64,000 nucleotides of DNA, from the NCBI GenBank assembly GCA_036971715.1, contig JAVHJL010000003.1:62001-126000 (forward strand), written 5' to 3'. Below, in pieces: positions 22,198 to 34,899 of the stretch. Each line of letters starts with the position of its first letter. Positions within the stretch are counted from its first letter, which is position 1. The notes under the pieces are model-generated. The model made no database searches. It saw only the letters and a program-made list of their open reading frames with translations, and had not been told where the DNA came from. The position numbers and the translations under genes are program-made. The DNA is from Arthrobotrys musiformis. Lineage: Eukaryota; Ascomycota; Orbiliomycetes; Orbiliales; Orbiliaceae.

Positions 22198-24114
22198 TTA
22201 CAAGCACTGGCTGTAGTAAGGGTTGAGGACAGTGCAAGTGAAGGGGGAAACGCAGGAAGTTGGGCCAGTCCAGCCGATACCACCGCATTGTCCCCACTGG
22301 GAAGCGCCGCCGGTGGAGCCGGTGGTGGTGGTGCGAGTAGTGGTGGTGGTGGTGCTTGGGGTGGTGGTGCGGGTGGTAGTGGTGGTGGTGCGGCTGGTGG
22401 TGGTGACAGGAGTAGTAGCAGGAGTAGTAGTGCGGCTGCTGGTGGTGGTGGTGCGAGTGGTGGTGGTGCTAGTGCGGGTGGTGGAGGAGCTGGAGCCTGT
22501 GGGAGGTAAGAAACCATGTTAGTCGCATGTACTCATTTAGAAAGATGCGTTGTGCTGTGGCATTTTTGCAACAGATGCCAAGTTGGGATCACTTCCAAGT
22601 TTGGTATGTGGCAAGATCACAACACAACACTTTTCATCTTATGGAATTCGAATGGGAGCCTGAAGAAACTTACCGCTTGGTGGGATATATCCACCGCAGA
22701 GGGAGTCTGGGATGGTGACACCAGATGGGAAGGTGGAGCAAAGCTGACCGACCTTGATGTTGGAGTAGGTGACGGAGCTGTTTGGAGCGGAGTTGATGAG
22801 CTCGTTTGGATCACCAGAGGTGGTGGAGCAAGTACCACGGGCAACACCGGGGAGGGATGGGTCCTTGTCAACTGGGTATGGGGAGTTGAGCCAGAGGAGA
22901 TGGGCAGCGTGGTCAGCCCAGATGGAGAGGGCCAAGACGTGTCCACGAGCAAGAGATTTACCCATCTCGACGAGACCACCACCGGGGCTGACGAAGTAGG
23001 AGTTGTCGCCGAAGACGCTCTTCTGCTTGACGCAGTAGTCGTCGGTGATGGAGTTGTAGTCGCCAATTCCAGCCCACTCGTTCTTGGATTGGAGGATGAC
23101 CTGGTTGTTCTGGACCCAGGCACGACGGATCTCAACAAGGTTGCTGGAGCTGTCCTTGATGAACTGGGTGATAACAGTGATCTTCTTGGTGGTGTCAACG
23201 GTCTTTCCTGGACCATAGAAGTCGTGGTTGCCCTGTCTGTAGGGGTTGAAGTCGCAACCGTCCTTGTCGCAAACACCGGCATATCTGTTGCTGCCGTCAC
23301 CGCAAGTGACTGGGTCCTCGCATCTGCTGACACCAACGATGTTCTTGCATGGATGTGGGGTATAAGCGTTGGAGATGGAGTTGGCTTCCCAGATATCCAT
23401 CTCGTTACAGCAGGCACCGGCCTTTCCGAAACCGGCGTTGGAGTCGGTGGAGGATGGAGTCCATCCCTCAACGTTACCGGAACCCTCGATGAACTTCAAG
23501 TCGTGTGGGCACTGAGCATCGCAGTAACCGGTACCGAACTTAGCACCAGCCTTGTTGTTGGCAGTGTTGAGACCACCGTTGGCCTTCATCTCAACAGTGT
23601 ACAAGGCGGCGTTGACACCGCAAGGCATGTTGGAGACATCGACATCGAAGGCGAACTCCTGGCTGTTGGAGTCCATGAAGTTGAACATGTTGTAGCTGGT
23701 GTCGGTGTCCATCAAGTAGACACGGGAACCAACGTTGGTGGTGGAGGAACGGGTGACGAACTTGAGGGTCAAGGCGTTGCCGCTGGTAGTGATACCATAG
23801 GTGCCAGAGTAGTCAGAACCCTCAAGAGCGCAGTTTTGAGCGCAAGCAGTGTTGCTGGGGCAGAGAGTGGCATCGAAGCTGTTTCCAGTGTAGCAGTTGT
23901 TGTACTGGTTGGCCTGGTTGTTTCGGAGCCAACGCCAGTTACCGTCGATGACAACCTTGGTGCTCTTGGTGGTACAGGTGTTGGTGGTACCGCTCCTGGT
24001 GCAGACGGAGGAGGTCAAGCCTGGGTGAGTCTCGGCGGTGACGGAACCAGCTTGCTGGGCAGAGACGTAGGCGATGAGGGAGGAGAAGAGGGCGATTTTG
24101 CTGAATGCCGGCAT
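22198..24114 (-). CDS. GH7 cellobiohydrolase (CBHI type) with C-terminal CBM1
   Basis: Exons 24114-22674 and 22496-22198 (complement) give 579 residues. After an 18-19-residue signal peptide the GH7 core starts QQAG...ETHPGLT. It has the catalytic EMDIWE motif (nucleophile Glu, assisting Asp, acid/base Glu), the NWRW tunnel-entrance tryptophan, the DGCDFNPYRQGN loop, SIWAD, LLWLNSPYP and the GVARGTCS arginine. The enzyme releases cellobiose processively from cellulose chain ends outside the cell. An intron (GTAAGT, GACTAAC branch, CACAG) separates the core from a second exon that encodes only a Thr/Arg/Ser-rich linker and a CBM1 (QWGQCGG..., ending NPYYSQCL). Between core and linker lies an extension with two extra cysteines (QLCSTF...DSLCGGY) not seen in the usual Trichoderma-type layout. 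The tunnel-loop residues favour an exo-acting enzyme over an endoglucanase. Confidence 0.96.
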
Positions 24115-24203
24115 TTTGATTGATTTTGGTTTTTGGGGTTTGGTTTTTGGGTTTTGAGAAATATGTGCAATAGGGCTAGTTCTTGCTAGTTTCCTATAAA
24201 AGG

Positions 24204-24211
24204 TTTATATA
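24204..24211 (-). promoter_or_regulatory. TATA-box-like element of the cellobiohydrolase gene
   Basis: Reading on the minus strand, TATATAAA lies about 90 bp upstream of the cellobiohydrolase ATG, inside an AT-rich stretch. The position and sequence fit a TATA box for a strongly inducible fungal cellulase gene. No transcription start was observed. Confidence 0.4.
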
Positions 24212-27200
24212 ATATATACAAGTTGAAGAAGGCTGTTGAGATCGGAAGGAAGGTTAGAAGATGTGATGATGGATGTAGAAGAAAGTCGATGATGGAGTGC
24301 GAGAACGGGATTCTTATATACACCGTCTCCAAGACTTGGTTCTGCTCTTCTCCACCTCGAACTCCGGGTTTCCTTCCTTTGGCTTGCAATCTAAATTTCG
24401 ATCCATCATGGAACCGAACTATGATCATCCGAATAGTGGACGTGCGTATGCTAGTCGAAAGACAGCATATGCACCCCTGTCTGTTCTTTCCTGTTCCCCC
24501 TTGCCGTATAGCCAGTAGGCAAAGAAGCTAACCATGGCCATTGCATAATTGCTTTTCTCAGGCGATCAGGCGCGAACTACCTGACATACTGGCTGGGAGT
24601 ACTGCGATGCACTAGCCATCTAGCAGTCTGAGCAACTGGTGCCGTGGCCGTGGTGGTATGTGCACCTTTTCCAGAAAGTTTCAGAAACATTGGGCGATTG
24701 GACGAGCCGGCGGAGCCGTCCAGGTACCAGGTGTGTATATTGGAGGGCTAGGAAGGGCCCTGTGATCTTTCCCTTTCGGCAATGGTGTGCCCGTAATCGT
24801 GCTAGCGCCCTTTGGTGGCCAATTGGAGTTGTGGAGATGCTTTGCATTGGGATGTCACTGACTTCGCGTTAGTTGTTTTGCGTTGAGGTGAGGTTGTAAA
24901 TTTGACGGCAGCATCGGCAGAAAAGCCGCCGGGTATAACAGACCCATTGATCACGGGCCCCCTGCCAGCCTCACATATTAACACCCTTCCAATTGAACTC
25001 TACCTTTCTATTCAACTCGCTAGAATGCTACGCTCCACAGTTAGTACTCGGACTAGTGATAAGGCTTGGATCGAACTGGTGAGCAAATATTCCGAACAAG
25101 ACGGTCGTCATATCGCAAGGACTAGCCCTTCCTAGATGCCCTGCCCTTGTCCTTCGACTTTGGACCGAAGGATTGCCTCTCCGAAAGAGAAAAAAAAGAC
25201 CCAGCTAGTTTCGACGATTGCTGCCTCGCTCCATGGCTCGTGGTAGACAATCTTGTCCTTGAAAGCGCCATGATCAACTATGGCAAGCTGGGCTCCTAGA
25301 TTCGTTTCATATCGGGGTCCAGCGAAACCCGGCCTGGCCATCCGATCAATTCTTGTTAAGTCTCTTTACCAGACTATCAAATGGCTAGACGAAGAAATCT
25401 TCGGTTTCCAAAGAACATCTCCAGCTCGTGTCTAGCTGTCCCAAGTGGCTGGTTAGCGCTGGACGTTAGTGTAGGCTGTGCAGCGGTTCACCGGCGCTAA
25501 CTGGTAAGTAGTTGCATCAGCAGCTGACGGAACCTCTCCGCAAATGTGGAGTTCGGACGAAATGTCAGGGCCGGGACCATTTTCTCCAACATTTTGCCCT
25601 CCGTACACCTGATCAGGAGATCTTATGGAACATTCGATGGGAAGGCCCACAATAGCCCATAACCGGGGTCTCCTTTGGTCTAAGCTTTTTAGTGCCGTTT
25701 CGAATGCCCTGCCAGGGCCGGAAAAACTGAACGGCAGCCGAAACTTCCCCACCACAAAACTGCGAGTCCAAACCCCCAAGATTTGACCAAGCCGGGACAA
25801 CGCAACAGAGGATCAAGCATCTCGAGAAATTCTTTCCTACAGACGTATAGAACGAATCTCTACCAGACCGGTCTTTGACGTGGGGTTGCATATCCTGTCA
25901 CCCTGTTATTTCCAGCTTTTGTCAGATGGTACTAGATTGGCTTGTCAACGCTCACGTCGGTCTCCTATATTGCAATTAATTGCAGCTAACTTTAAATGGC
26001 GTCGAATGCGAACTGGTCTAAGCTTCCGGCCATTCAGATCCTCATTAGCCTTTAACAAAGGTTTATGGGTAATAATATCTTGAGACGAACTAACATGTGC
26101 AAACGTCTACACAAAGCCGTTTCACCCCCACTAGTGCACTGTTAGTAGCATGCAGGTCAGCACCAATACTACATGCCCAGATCCATTACTCCTAACCAGG
26201 AATCTAAATGTGGGGCTCCAACTGCAAATAGACTTCAGAATTCACAGTACCCAGCGGTAGCTTCTGGGTCGCGTACTTGCATTGGCCAGCCAATGGATTT
26301 GTGGAGTCAATACCCCAGCGAGCGTAAATCATAACCAAGTCGCCACTTGCAAAATCTTCCTTCCTTTGTCATAAAGTTGCTCGTCGAAAAAAAATTTCGA
26401 CGGGGAACAAGACTTTCGGATTCCGGTACGGCCACTGAGGGCATGCCAAGAGGATGCAAGATTACTGTATGCACCTGATCGACTTTGTCTCCTTGCTAGT
26501 TTTGCTGCAAGTTCAAGGTATCAATCGGCCCAGTCCTGGTATTAATCCGTCGTATGTGGATCCAGACCCCGAAGATAGTCATGGGGACAATCGACGTCGC
26601 CAAAACAAACCAGAACTTCTCGTATACAATATGTAAAACACACACCATCACTATTTCGTATAAAACCCCCAAAAGTCTATGATATGATCTGATTAAACTA
26701 ATATGAGACACAGCCTAGGCTATCTAAGCAAAATGCAATGCAGATACGATATAATTTTGTGCTGTGAGTGAGAGATATATTGCATCTAGTATCATCCAGC
26801 ATATTGTAGCCGGGGAATAAATGGTAAATCGCCCATGTCGGATACCGGGTAGATACCCAAGGCGTAACCAAGATACGCATTTTTAGAAGGCCATAAACTA
26901 TTGGATATCGCAGGATCTTTCCATTAACTCGTTTTGGTGGGTTAAAAATGGGTATATGGGGATATATGGCCTTAATCTCAGTGGATATATCCCGGGGTGA
27001 TATTTGCCGATTAGGCTACATTCAAAAGGTTTTATATGTCCACGTAACGTTAAACGCTGACTATAACGCAACTATTCAGACCAAAAAAAAACGCCCTCAC
27101 CAATTCTTTGGGGAGTCTGACTTGCATGGCGAATGTTTTCCGGCTGAAAAGTTAGAAAATTCACCGATTCGGTCGGGGTTGATTATCAGCCTTTTGCAGG

Positions 27201-28104
27201 GCATATGCCTCAGGTCGCCTACGGTTATACGCCGCACTGTGACCTCATACATCTTAGTACATGCAATTATGTACTTTACCTGCATTTTAGAATTGGCGGG
27301 CTGCTTTGCCACGCTATTTTGGGCGATATCACGGATCTGAGTAGTCACGAGTGCCGGCTGGGCTCCACCGCCTCGAGACAACTGTGGCTGGCGCTACCGG
27401 GAAAACCGTAGATGTTCCGCAATTCCAGCGCGAAGCAAGCCACGCCTCTTCAACCATACACCCCAATGAGAGAAATAAGACGAATCCAGGCGATGGTGGT
27501 TTTGCTTTGCTTCGTTTCCGACTTCCTGATTAGATTGTTCATATGATCAACCTATTCCTTTCGCTGCTGCTTTTATTAGCTATTGAGATCCAGCCTAACT
27601 CGATATCGGCTTGACCAAAAATGCGGCGTGTGGACTAATTGCCTCTGCATACATAGTATGTACATTCTACCTGCGTATTATCGCATTGGCATAGACACTT
27701 TACCAGGGAATGAATGATTCCGGTGTTGCAGTTCTGTCTTGAATTTCCTTGGTTGATGTCTTGGAGGCGCCGAACCAACCATGAATCACTCGTCCAGCTT
27801 CCCGGATTCCGAAAACTTCAGAAGAAAAAAACCTTTTTGCTCATTTTCTCTCAATCGGCTGGCATTTACAGGATCAAAGACACTTCCTCCAACTTCAAAG
27901 TTCGATTTGTCTCTTAACACGGCGAGAATTAAGCAATCAATTTTCTCAGATACATTCTTCTATTGGGAAAACAAAGCCAAGGGGTTTCTTTCACCAAGCA
28001 TCGACAACTATAGCTAATCAAGCTCGCAGTTATCCAAAATTATCTTCATGCAGTCAGAAATTCAATTGACCTAGCTGTTCTATTCCTGCGAGGTGTTCGA
28101 TCGG
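24212..28104. other. Large gene-poor region, possible decayed fragments
   Basis: No complete gene is seen in about 3.9 kb. All open frames are shorter than about 130 codons and overlap other frames. On the plus strand near 24977-25080 a frame reads INTLPIELYLSIQLARML, which resembles the start of an F-box, but it lacks an ATG and soon stops. A further open plus-strand stretch at about 25190-25300 is in another frame. These could be remnants of a broken gene. The first about 500 bp is the cellulase promoter. The part from 26400 to 27100 is AT-rich. Confidence 0.35.
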
Positions 28105-28899
28105 TCATAGCCTTTTCACCATCCAGAGATTCCCATTGACGTCTTTTCCACGCTCTCCGCTCTTCCCGCCATCGACGACGTCGTCGAACCTGCTATACCC
28201 AATCGCCATGTAGAACCTCTCAGCATTGAAGTTCTTCCCTTCCATCACCAAATGCACACCAACCACACCCGCGTCTCTCAGCTTGTCCCACAAAGCCTCC
28301 ATCAGCTTTTTCCCAAATCCTTTCCGCTGGTACTCGGGCAATATATCAATGTGCAAATGTGCTGGATACTCCTCCACCAGCCTTGGACAAGCAGCATGTA
28401 GCATATCCTCGGGGTTATACAACAGCTGTAAGACCCCCAAGGTGAGGTCCTTCCCCCAATCCGCTGGCGGATCCATTTCCGGTTTCTTCAGCAGTGGATC
28501 CAGAGTCTCCAAGATGGGCAAGTACTCCTCTCTCCATTTTACCACGAACTCAGGCGTGTTGGGTGCACAGATGACATACCCAACTGCGTTACCGGCCCCA
28601 TCGTCCACAGAAAAGCAGAATTCGGGGCAGAGACGAAGATACGGTACGTTCCAGATATATGGTGCTATAAGATTCGGGGTCCCAGCTCGGAGTGCTGGAC
28701 CGACGGTTTTTTTGCACTACAGAGCACAGAAGACGAGAGAAATAAAGAAGAGGGGTATATTAGCTCCTAAGAAGCTCTTGTCTCGAACAAGAGGTGAACC
28801 CGTGAATTAACTCTGAGGGGCACGTACCACATCAAAGAGAGGGCCAGCATCCTTCACCGGATCGGCGAGCCGGACGAATGGTTGGCCTTCAGACGACAT
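28105..28899 (-). CDS. GNAT-family N-acetyltransferase
   Basis: Exons 28899-28828 and 28716-28105 (complement) join DAGPLFDV to CKKTVGPALRAG across an intron with GTACGT and TGTAG ends, giving 227 residues. The acetyl-CoA-binding motif A is clear near residues 150-175: LHIDILPEYQRKGFGKKLM, containing the Q-R-x-G-x-G pyrophosphate loop. A later GKNFNAERFYMAIGYSRF segment is the typical motif B ending of GNAT domains. Members transfer an acetyl group from acetyl-CoA to amines of small molecules or proteins, usually in the cytosol. The substrate cannot be inferred. The Leu/Pro-rich middle segment (residues about 75-135) is an insertion between the first strand and motif A. The gene stands alone in a gene-poor stretch. 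Confidence 0.88.
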
Positions 28900-31772
28900 G
28901 TTTAGGGCTGCTTGCGTTGTTACCTTGAACTTCCAACGTTTCCCCTGCAATCTCTTGAAGCTTAAAATTTTTTAACTTTTAGGGCCACTAGCGAGAGTTC
29001 GAGAATCAAACAAGAGATTCTCGTCCGACGACCTCAGCTTTATTATATAGCTTGATATCTTGTTAGAACGGAAGCTTTCGATGTCCGCAGCTCTCCGGCG
29101 TCACTGAGAACTCGCCCACTGAGATCAAGCAAGCTGAGAATCTTTCCGATAGCTAGATTCACAGGTGGAAAAAGAGCATATGTGGAGAACTCGGAAACTA
29201 AATTTTCGTTCGCTAACCCAGTAGGCGTAGCGTCAGGTACGGCACTGGCAGTTGATACACGAGAGTCGACGCTTTGACTCACCCTATCTTGATTAGTGCT
29301 ACGACACCGACAAAGGCAGGAATCCAGCACCGCCTTTCGCAGAAATGGTTCTGCGGTTCTTGTCCACCAAATCATGTGCTCAGGAGAATCTTAACGTTAT
29401 CTGATAACCCGTCGCCGGTACATCTTCGGTTAAACTTCTTGATTCCTCAGCAACTGCAACTGCCATGAAGAACTAATACCTATTCTCCTAACTCCGCAGA
29501 CAACGGCTTCTTCGATGAAAAACCCACATGAATTCATGAAAGATCCCGTCTATAACTTAACGTCATATTATCACCGTCCACCCTCAAATTTGTCAGCGGC
29601 AGAGCTTCAATGTCGAGTCTTCGAGCTCGAGCTCTCGGACATCATTCTGCCGCGTGTGTGCGTATCTATATTGACAGTTACATATAAGGCGGGGCAGTTC
29701 TACAAGCCGACATGCATAACTAGAAACAAGCAAGTAAAAATCGATGAACAAGTACATAGCAAGGGGAAAACCGCTCAGACCTTCGAGCCCTAAGCAATCA
29801 TATTTTGCGGGGTAAGTCTGAGCCCTTTCCTCTCGTCCAGTTTCAGACACAAAACATCGACAGGGGTGCCGACGGGTCTTTGATCCGAAATTGCTGTGCA
29901 GGGATAACGCTACTCATGTTTGCGTTGCCATCCATTTACACATGCGCATACATGCGAACGCCACAGAACCTCCAAATTATCAAAGTTCGTAGACGCGTAG
30001 ACATGAACCTATATGTCGTAGATATCGCATTCGTAGATGTGTGCTGGTGTAAAAACGGGGCGTCGTCAATTTAAGTTAATAGCCAATCTATACCTTGTCT
30101 CGAACCAAATCTATACCATAGAAAACAACTTGAAGATCTCGTATTACGGACCATACGCCTGGTTCTCATAAATCCATGGCTTTGGGATTTGATAGTCGGC
30201 GGGATGATAGTCCCTCAATTTCCTCGTGTTTGAAAGGTTTTTGAAGATCATTTTCCGAAGAGGCTCATAGGTGTTCTAGATGGAACGATTCCGGCTCTTG
30301 TATTTGTAACAAAGAAACGACATACCGTTGTAGACGGTCTACATATGCACAAAGGTCTTTTTAAAGATACATATCGCGTCGATTAGGGGATCCTAAGATT
30401 CAGACTAGCTTCAGATTCATTAAACGGGCGGAGATGCACATTGTCAATGTAATCTAGTTGCAAGGAGACGTGCCTGCAGAGAGAATCGGATTAAAAGGAT
30501 CGATCTTAGACCCTGTATTGAAAATTTATATCGGAAGAAATTAGCTACACAGATACCTTCATATTCGATCGACGAATTGAAAAAAATTTAAAACAGAGTA
30601 GTTTTTATTATAACATACCAAAGTTACCCACGCCCTGTCTATAAAACCAAAGTCATATTCATTTCCTGAATCAAATATCGATATCAAATCCCACCTAAAG
30701 ATATCTCAATACCAAGCTCCCGGGAGACAAACGGGTCGATAAGGCTCTCCCCCCATTAACCACCTTTCTTCTCTATCCGGAAGCGCCAGGAGAACTGATA
30801 AAATGACGATCCCGAGGCAAAGCATTATCCTTGGCCCGAACTCTTGGAGCAGGTAGAAGGCCCCGACGATAACACACGTAGACGGAATAGTAATGACGAC
30901 GAAGAACAGTACCTATAATATATAACTCTTGAATCATTAGAGAAATTTACTCCTTTGTCAAATGATAGATAACCTTGAAATCACAAGATTCGTTCTTGAA
31001 AGCCAGTAGCAAGGAATGCATGGGTAAGGATTGTAGCTTTCATACCTCGCAGAAGCAGCGGTAGTACCAAATCAGTGTTCCAATCATTGTAGCTGAATAG
31101 TTCTAGAATCGTCCTGAGGCTTGTTTTATGGATAGGATACCTGATGAAAATGACTTTTGAAGATATTTCGACAGTGATGTGTAAAATAACAGTCGCGCAG
31201 TGGTCAAGTCAGTGGTAAAAAGCTCAAGCACTATTGTATATATAAATGTTCTAGTATATAAGACGGGATTGTCTCGTGATGAAGATACAAGCACCTAGAT
31301 TCAATGTTATTGTTGTCAAGACGTATAAATAGGTGCGTAATCCAGCATTATGATTAGGGAGAAGAAATCTCTATTAACTAAGGGCGTAGCTTTAGGTACC
31401 TAGCTACTTACTTAGGTAGTATCGCGATCGTCCTAGCAAAGCATATGTCATCACAACTTTACAGGCTGTATCTAATCTGTAAAAGTATTTCAATACAATC
31501 TTGTTCATTCATGAATACAGCTAATGTAGAATGCCATAAAGTTAGAATAGACCAAGACAAGACGAATTTCAGAGTACCACTTCGCTGAGCCACGTTGGAT
31601 TATCATTTGCCAATTCTGACATCAAGCAAAAGGTCATGACTAATATAACAAATGAAGCGATAGTCGCACAAAAAAAAACGATAGTAGGAGGATCGGTTTT
31701 ATCCGAGAGTTGCGAATAAAAGTTAGACTCCCCAAAATTCAAAATCAGAAAAGCGAGATAATAAGCACTCTA
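28900..31772. other. Gene-poor region, no gene seen
   Basis: No supported gene in 2.9 kb. Open frames are below 111 codons and none matches a known domain. The segment 30000-31700 is AT-rich with many short stops on both strands. TAGGTACCTAG-like small palindromes lie near 31392-31425. The first part contains the promoter of the acetyltransferase gene. Confidence 0.45.
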
Positions 31773-33010
31773 TTACTCTTCGCAGAGTGCTCGATTTTCG
31801 TCATTGATCGCTCGATACTCAAGTGCCCCTCGAGGGCCTTCGGGCGCAAAGCGAACATTTGCGGTACCCCAAGAAGTTTCGCGATTGTTCAAGATGCGGA
31901 TGGCAGTTCTAGCTTCAATGATATTGGGAAGGTCAACAAAGCAGAAATATTCACCTTCATTGTCCGAACCCCTCGCTCCGACATAGCTCTGGCTCAGAGA
32001 TTCACTGCAAAAGAATTAGCATCCCCCTAAGGTAAAGGATACGAGGGTGTTGACTCACATGTGAAATCCGTGGAAGAGCTCTCTGATGTAGTCCTCCAGC
32101 TGGTTGATACCGGCCTTGTTTGGAAGACCACCAATCCACAATCTAGTGGAACCCGCCATCCTGGGAGCATTTTTCTTTTGAACGTAAGCATCAGGATTGT
32201 TCAAATTCATTTTAACGTGACGCCCTCGCATTCTCTGCATATCAAGGTTGACGACTGCGGAATTGGCATCTTCATGAGATTCGAATTCAACCTGACAAAA
32301 GTGTACCCTTTTTTTGATTTGAGGCATGCTTATTCCCTTGCTAGTGTCCAAATTAGTAAGGATCACACAAGTTAAGACAAGATTTTAACTATGAGTTACA
32401 CTACGAAACCGGCACCTTCGAGCCAAAGTGCAACATCTGGTGGCTCGATGGACCACTCCATGTTACCGATGTAGACGGAAGAACCATCCTCAATCACCTT
32501 CCCAACGTGTTTTTGGTAACTATTGTTGTCCAGAAAGCTGTATTGTTTGGTTTCCGGGACCCATCTTTTCCACCCTTGTGGGGTAACAGGAGGCTGGGAG
32601 GGAGCCTCCATATGTTGTGGGATCTGAGAATTGTGATTGGGATGTTGTTGAAGCTGATTTGAATGGTTTTGCTGGATCTGATTACCAGGGTGGCCAGTGT
32701 GATAGTTTGAACCGTGGCCGTGGATTTGATATGTCTGATTCTGGTAGTTATAGTTTTGCTGGTAGTGCTGGTTGGGAGCATGGTAGCGATCTTTATGGTG
32801 CTGGGGGGGATGCCAGGAAATGGGGCCGTGGTGATTATTTGGACGGCCCTGATGACCTCGACGTCGGCCATGTGGACTTTCATGTCCAACATGGCCAGCT
32901 ATAGTGGGATTCCATCAGTTAGCCGCCTTGTTTGAAGAAGCAATTTGACGATAGTAGAAGAAGGCGGGTGACCTACCCTGCAACTTGTTATCAGGAGAAG
33001 TAGGGTCCAT
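31773..33010 (-). CDS. RNA-binding protein with two RRM domains
   Basis: Four exons (33010-32977, 32898-32405, 32336-32059, 32004-31773, complement) give 345 residues. The N-terminal about 110 residues are low complexity, dominated by His, Gln, Asn and Gly (many QN and HP pairs), typical of phase-separating RNA-binding proteins. RRM1 begins with VYIGNMEW (RNP2) and continues across the second intron into RVHFCQVEF (degenerate RNP1), ending RMRGRHVKMNL. RRM2 begins RLWIGGLPNK and continues across the third intron to GEYFCFVDL (RNP1) and FAPEGPRGALEYR. RRMs bind single-stranded RNA; the likely role is in mRNA processing or turnover. The acceptor of intron 2 must be the second AG (GCAAG) to keep the frame, skipping a CTAG four bases before it, so that join is less certain. 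I cannot assign a named ortholog. Confidence 0.87.
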
Positions 33011-34899
33011 CTTGGGGAGCAAGACACGATGAAGCGGTCCAAGTGGTATGAGGGGGTATCTGCAGCTATTGTTGATGGAGATGGAATGACGTTGAAGGTG
33101 AAGTTGAAGTTGACGTGCGTGCGGAGATGGTTACCGGACAGCTTAATACGATCGATTACACAGCAACATCACGGTCATCACGTTGCTATATTCTTCTGTA
33201 GCTAGGAGCAACCTCCAAGCTTCTAGACTCAGCACTCAGTTACCCAGCACTCAGCATTCAACACCACAACACTCAAATTCCAACATCACTAGCTCTATGG
33301 CCTGCCCTCGAGACTGCCCTATGTCTATCCCCAATATCTCTAAATTGTGCTTGAAGCTATACTCGAAATCACGGACCTGATTCTAACCACCTCGGGGTTT
33401 CAACAGGGGGTCTCAGTTCAATCAAGCAAACTATATGGCAAGTTTCACGAAAGTTCGCGGATGGTAGAGGACATACCCCTACTAATTCTATCGTCATTTA
33501 AACATCGGCATACACGAGAGTGAAATTTACAATTCCACCGTTGAGAGGTTAAGATTACTTGGGCCGACGGCTTTATGCATGTTCAGGCTGAATATGATGT
33601 CCAAATCTGGCCCCCACGTCCATGGATGAAACTATAGTTTCGAACTGGCATCGAGGCTAAGTTTCGAAGGCCTCTAATTATAACTTAGCCGCTGTTGTTT
33701 GGATGAAAGAAGCTTTCGCGTGTCGGAACTTGGCGGACTTGCTGACACCCATTACGAGTCCGATTACGCTGAACTTCGGCTGGCAGACTTTGTTCCTGAA
33801 GGCATGCGGACGCCAACCTTACTATTCGCATTATCGGACGATATGACTCTTAAGAATTCACTATTTCATACCGATTGTGGAGATGATTTTTTTTTTTTTT
33901 TACATTTGCTGACAAAGACCATGTTAGGGCGAGGGACGAACACGCGGCGGCCACGAGGAGAGGTTTTCGGCACCACACTAAATGTGCAAGCCGTGACGTG
34001 GGTCCTTCGAGGCTACATCGTGGCTTTCAACATCACTCTGTCAGCAGGCTGCTTCAACAATCAACGATAGCGGTCTTCGAATCAAAGTTTTGACGTAAGC
34101 AAGAAAAGAAAAACCTCCACGGTTATTATCCGGGCGATATCTATCCGCCAACAGAATCCCCAAAGGAAAATGCGCATCCAGAAATATTCGAAAGAAGGTC
34201 TGGGTACGAGATAAATTTATTACTCCGAAAGGATATCTCTACAGCTCTGTCTATGAGAGATGCAGCGAAAAATACGCCCACACCCTAAAACACGGACGGT
34301 GTCTTCCAAAGATCGCATGCAGGTAAGCCGGCTGTCGTGCGAGCTTTACCAAAACTGCCGGCCTTCACAAGTCGGGCCGACTTGCAGAGGCACAAAAACC
34401 ATATTCACCAAGCGAGCCAATCACACGCCGGCGGACTTAAAACTCGCCAAGAAATTCCATTGCGTCGGTGGAAATCGTAGATGACAGATGCAAGGATCCC
34501 GCTTTCGTTAGCCATTTCGTCACCAGCTTTTTGGCGCATACCGGACGTGGGGACGAAGAATCCACCGTTGAGGTTCACCCTTGCTTCTACGAAGTTGGTG
34601 GTGTCTCGATGCTCCTTTGGGTTAAAGTCCATCGGCGCAATTTCGACCATTTTAGAGTTGCGAAGCCTTGTCAAGTTGATTGCCAAAAGCTTGGTCATAA
34701 ACTAAGCTCGTAGACTTGCACCGCAATTGTCGAAGTTTATAAATATGGCGATCCGGAAGCCATTATCGATATCCTTTCCCGGCATCAAACCACAGAAATT
34801 AATCAGCACAATTCATACATTAGGCCTATCACTACAATTCAGCTTGAAGAACTCTCTTAGAAAATATACAATAAACACAAACAATAATACCATCCAAAA
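33011..34899. other. Divergent intergenic region, no supported gene
   Basis: This lies between the divergent RRM and SDR-like genes. A 14-base T-run is at 33888-33901. A frame at 33699-34070 (plus, 123 codons) has no domain. At 34405-34713 both strands are open for about 75-97 codons; the minus-strand product is not recognisable. Repeated CACTCAG words occur at 33228-33275. Promoter elements for both genes should be here but none is clear. Confidence 0.4.

Noticed and set aside
22516..24123. 535-codon open frame on the plus strand
   Set aside because: It is the antisense shadow of the GH7 gene, kept open by the strong third-position C bias of that highly expressed gene; its Val/Gly-rich translation has no domain.
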